Source: JACKIP01 sp963710165
Lineage (GTDB): Bacteria; Pseudomonadota; Alphaproteobacteria; Micavibrionales; Micavibrionaceae
Direction: 5' to 3'
DNA length: 64,000 bases
Assembly: GCA_963710165.1 (NCBI GenBank)
Contig: CAVPYZ010000001.1
Coordinates: 62,001 to 126,000 of the forward strand
Shown here: positions 63,001-64,000 of the stretch, piece after piece
How the letters are laid out: each line of letters opens with the position of its first letter
Position numbering within the stretch: position 1 is the first letter of the stretch
Notes under the pieces: model-generated
Database searches by the model: none
Seen by the model: the letters and a program-made list of their open reading frames with translations, nothing else
What the model was told of the DNA's origin: nothing
Program-made: the position numbers and the translations under genes

Positions 63001-63495
63001 TTATTTGTTTTCTGACTCGCGTTGCTCGGCAATTGGTTTGCTATATTGTGACGATAAATCCCAAGGGAAATGAATCCAAGTATCTTGGGAAACTTCTGTA
63101 ATGAAGGTATCGACAAGTTTAATGCCTTCTGGCTTCCCGTAAACACACGCCATGTGCGCGTGTGGAAATAGTTTTCTGGCAATCTTCAATGTTTTTCCGG
63201 TATCAACCAGATCGTCAATAATTAACCACCCGCGCCCGCCGCCGTCCAAATCAGGAGCTTTAATAATATTCGCCTCTCTTTGATCTTTGTGGTCATAACT
63301 TGAAATACAAAGTGTCTCGACATGTTTGATATTTAACTCACGCGCCATAATACAGGCGGGCACCATACCACCGCGTGTGATGGCAACAATACCGACCCAC
63401 TTTCCGATATCGGATAAACGCCAGGCAAGTGCCTTGGAATTTCTGTGCATCTCTTCCCATGAAACGGGGAAATCTTTTGGGTAAGTCTCTGACAT
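63001..63495 (-). CDS. gpt: xanthine phosphoribosyltransferase-like (Gpt family)
   Basis: A 164-residue purine phosphoribosyltransferase that salvages xanthine and guanine as nucleotides. The PRPP-binding motif is LIIDDLVDTGKTL; the N-terminal loop ITRGGMVPACIMAREL carries the substrate region; WIHFPWDLSSQ near the end is a Gpt marker. The short form fits Gpt rather than Hpt. It lies between the TrmN6-like gene (11 bp) and the hydrolase (5 bp) on the same strand. Confidence 0.92.
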   Translation of the reverse strand: MSETYPKDFPVSWEEMHRNSKALAWRLSDIGKWVGIVAITRGGMVPACIMARELNIKHVETLCISSYDHKDQREANIIKAPDLDGGGRGWLIIDDLVDTGKTLKIARKLFPHAHMACVYGKPEGIKLVDTFITEVSQDTWIHFPWDLSSQYSKPIAEQRESENK

Positions 63496-63506
63496 CTGGC
63501 GCTCCT

Positions 63507-64000
63507 TTATTCTTCTAATATCTTGTCAAAAGACCATCCTTCGCGCAAGAGCAGATCCGATGTCTTTGACGGTTTTGTATCTTCATCATGCATAATAACA
63601 GGCGGGTGTAATGTGCAGGGCGAATGACGATCTTTATATGACCTGATCACGACCCGTTTTGCGGCGTTATGAACCTTACTATAGATTGGAAAGATTTCAG
63701 TCGCACCAAAGCTTTTATTGAGGAGTGCCAAAAGAGTATCAAGCTTTTCTGCTTTATGAATGATGGAAAATGATCCGTTAGATTTCAAATTATCACGTGC
63801 ACATTTGATCCATTCATCCACTCTTTCAGATCCGTTTTGATATCCTCTCGCCTTTGCTTTTATATCAATTGGGGAGGGACTGTGGTCTTTGGAGTCGAAG
63901 TATGGTGGATTGCATATAATATGATCATAGCGCTGTTCTGAATGTGCGACTTTATAAGTTGCAATATCGCTTTCGATTAAAGAAATATTCCGGCTATTTT
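63507..64000 (-). CDS. TrmN6-like tRNA1(Val) adenine-N6 methyltransferase, C-terminal part (runs off the window)
   Basis: The last 164 codons of a gene whose start lies beyond the right edge. The adenine-N6 motif NPPY appears in IICNPPYFD, followed by a helical region, VDEWIKCARDNL, and the family end block from LKSNGSFSIIHKAE to VVIRSYKD. This is the YfiC/TrmN6 group that methylates A37 of tRNA-Val. The SAM-binding motif would lie off the window. It is upstream of gpt on the same strand. Confidence 0.82.
   Translation of the reverse strand, partial: NSRNISLIESDIATYKVAHSEQRYDHIICNPPYFDSKDHSPSPIDIKAKARGYQNGSERVDEWIKCARDNLKSNGSFSIIHKAEKLDTLLALLNKSFGATEIFPIYSKVHNAAKRVVIRSYKDRHSPCTLHPPVIMHDEDTKPSKTSDLLLREGWSFDKILEE

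Overview
The window looks like the chromosome of a low-GC (about 40% by eye), Gram-negative alphaproteobacterium. Evidence: a 180-kDa-class NAD-dependent glutamate dehydrogenase, a Tim44-like protein next to secB and mltA, an Hsp20/DUF1150 pair, an SDH assembly factor of the SdhAF4 type, GluQ-RS, a CHCC zinc-finger protein, ClpS-ClpA, and lipid A/Kdo genes (lpxK, waaA, an lpxL-type acyltransferase). Leucine biosynthesis and many housekeeping genes are present, so it does not look like a reduced obligate intracellular parasite. I cannot fix the order; a Rhodospirillales- or Micavibrionales-like lineage is a guess. No insertion sequence, prophage, CRISPR array or rRNA operon is visible. Two genes (a cation efflux transporter and clpA) carry single-base frameshifts that are either real lesions or consensus errors.

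Layout. 1-9.9 kb: a partial PRPP-synthetase-like gene, an unknown gene, nfeD, then a minus-strand run (chorismate mutase, rsmB, rpe, heparinase-like), SdhAF4, dnaQ, secB, timA and mltA. 10.0-13.7 kb: a three-gene block of secreted proteins, two of which share a cysteine-patterned C-terminal domain; one of the two carries an M23 peptidase domain. This is the best candidate here for an undescribed envelope system. 13.7-19.0 kb: a tightly overlapping minus-strand operon waaA-lpxK-lpxL-like-gor-gluQ. 19.1-23.7 kb: a small protein, SCO1, FadL-like porin, miaA, ubiA and a single-domain response regulator.

23.8-27.9 kb: a frameshifted CDF transporter leading into glucokinase, a NodB-type deacetylase and a DUF62-like protein, then a degenerate PTS EIIA-like protein. 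27.9-30.1 kb: DUF1150 and hsp20 with a ROSE-like RNA thermometer, a 56-residue CHCC zinc-finger gene, an unknown gene and a prepilin-like protein. 30.1-43.4 kb: cysS, an HD-domain protein, leuC, two small genes, rplS, trmD, the giant gdhB, a winged-helix regulator, leuB, leuD and a prolyl-tRNA editing protein. The leu genes are split by rplS-trmD-gdhB.

43.4-47.2 kb: tRNA-Gly(GCC), a small ORF, and a 1064-residue GH26-like glycosidase with three long RTX-type repeats and a type I secretion-like C-terminus, then tRNA-Tyr(GTA). 47.3-53.2 kb: rlmB, a small unknown, polA (start codon inside a perfect hairpin) and an RhlE-like helicase with a 200-residue basic tail. 53.3-58.5 kb: a Rap1a-like secreted protein coupled to glyS, a charged secreted protein, an unknown cytosolic protein and a DUF481 outer-membrane protein. 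58.5-64 kb: clpS-clpA, mscL, tadA, and a minus-strand run of a TrmN6-like methyltransferase, a Gpt-type phosphoribosyltransferase and an alpha/beta-hydrolase that lacks the usual serine.
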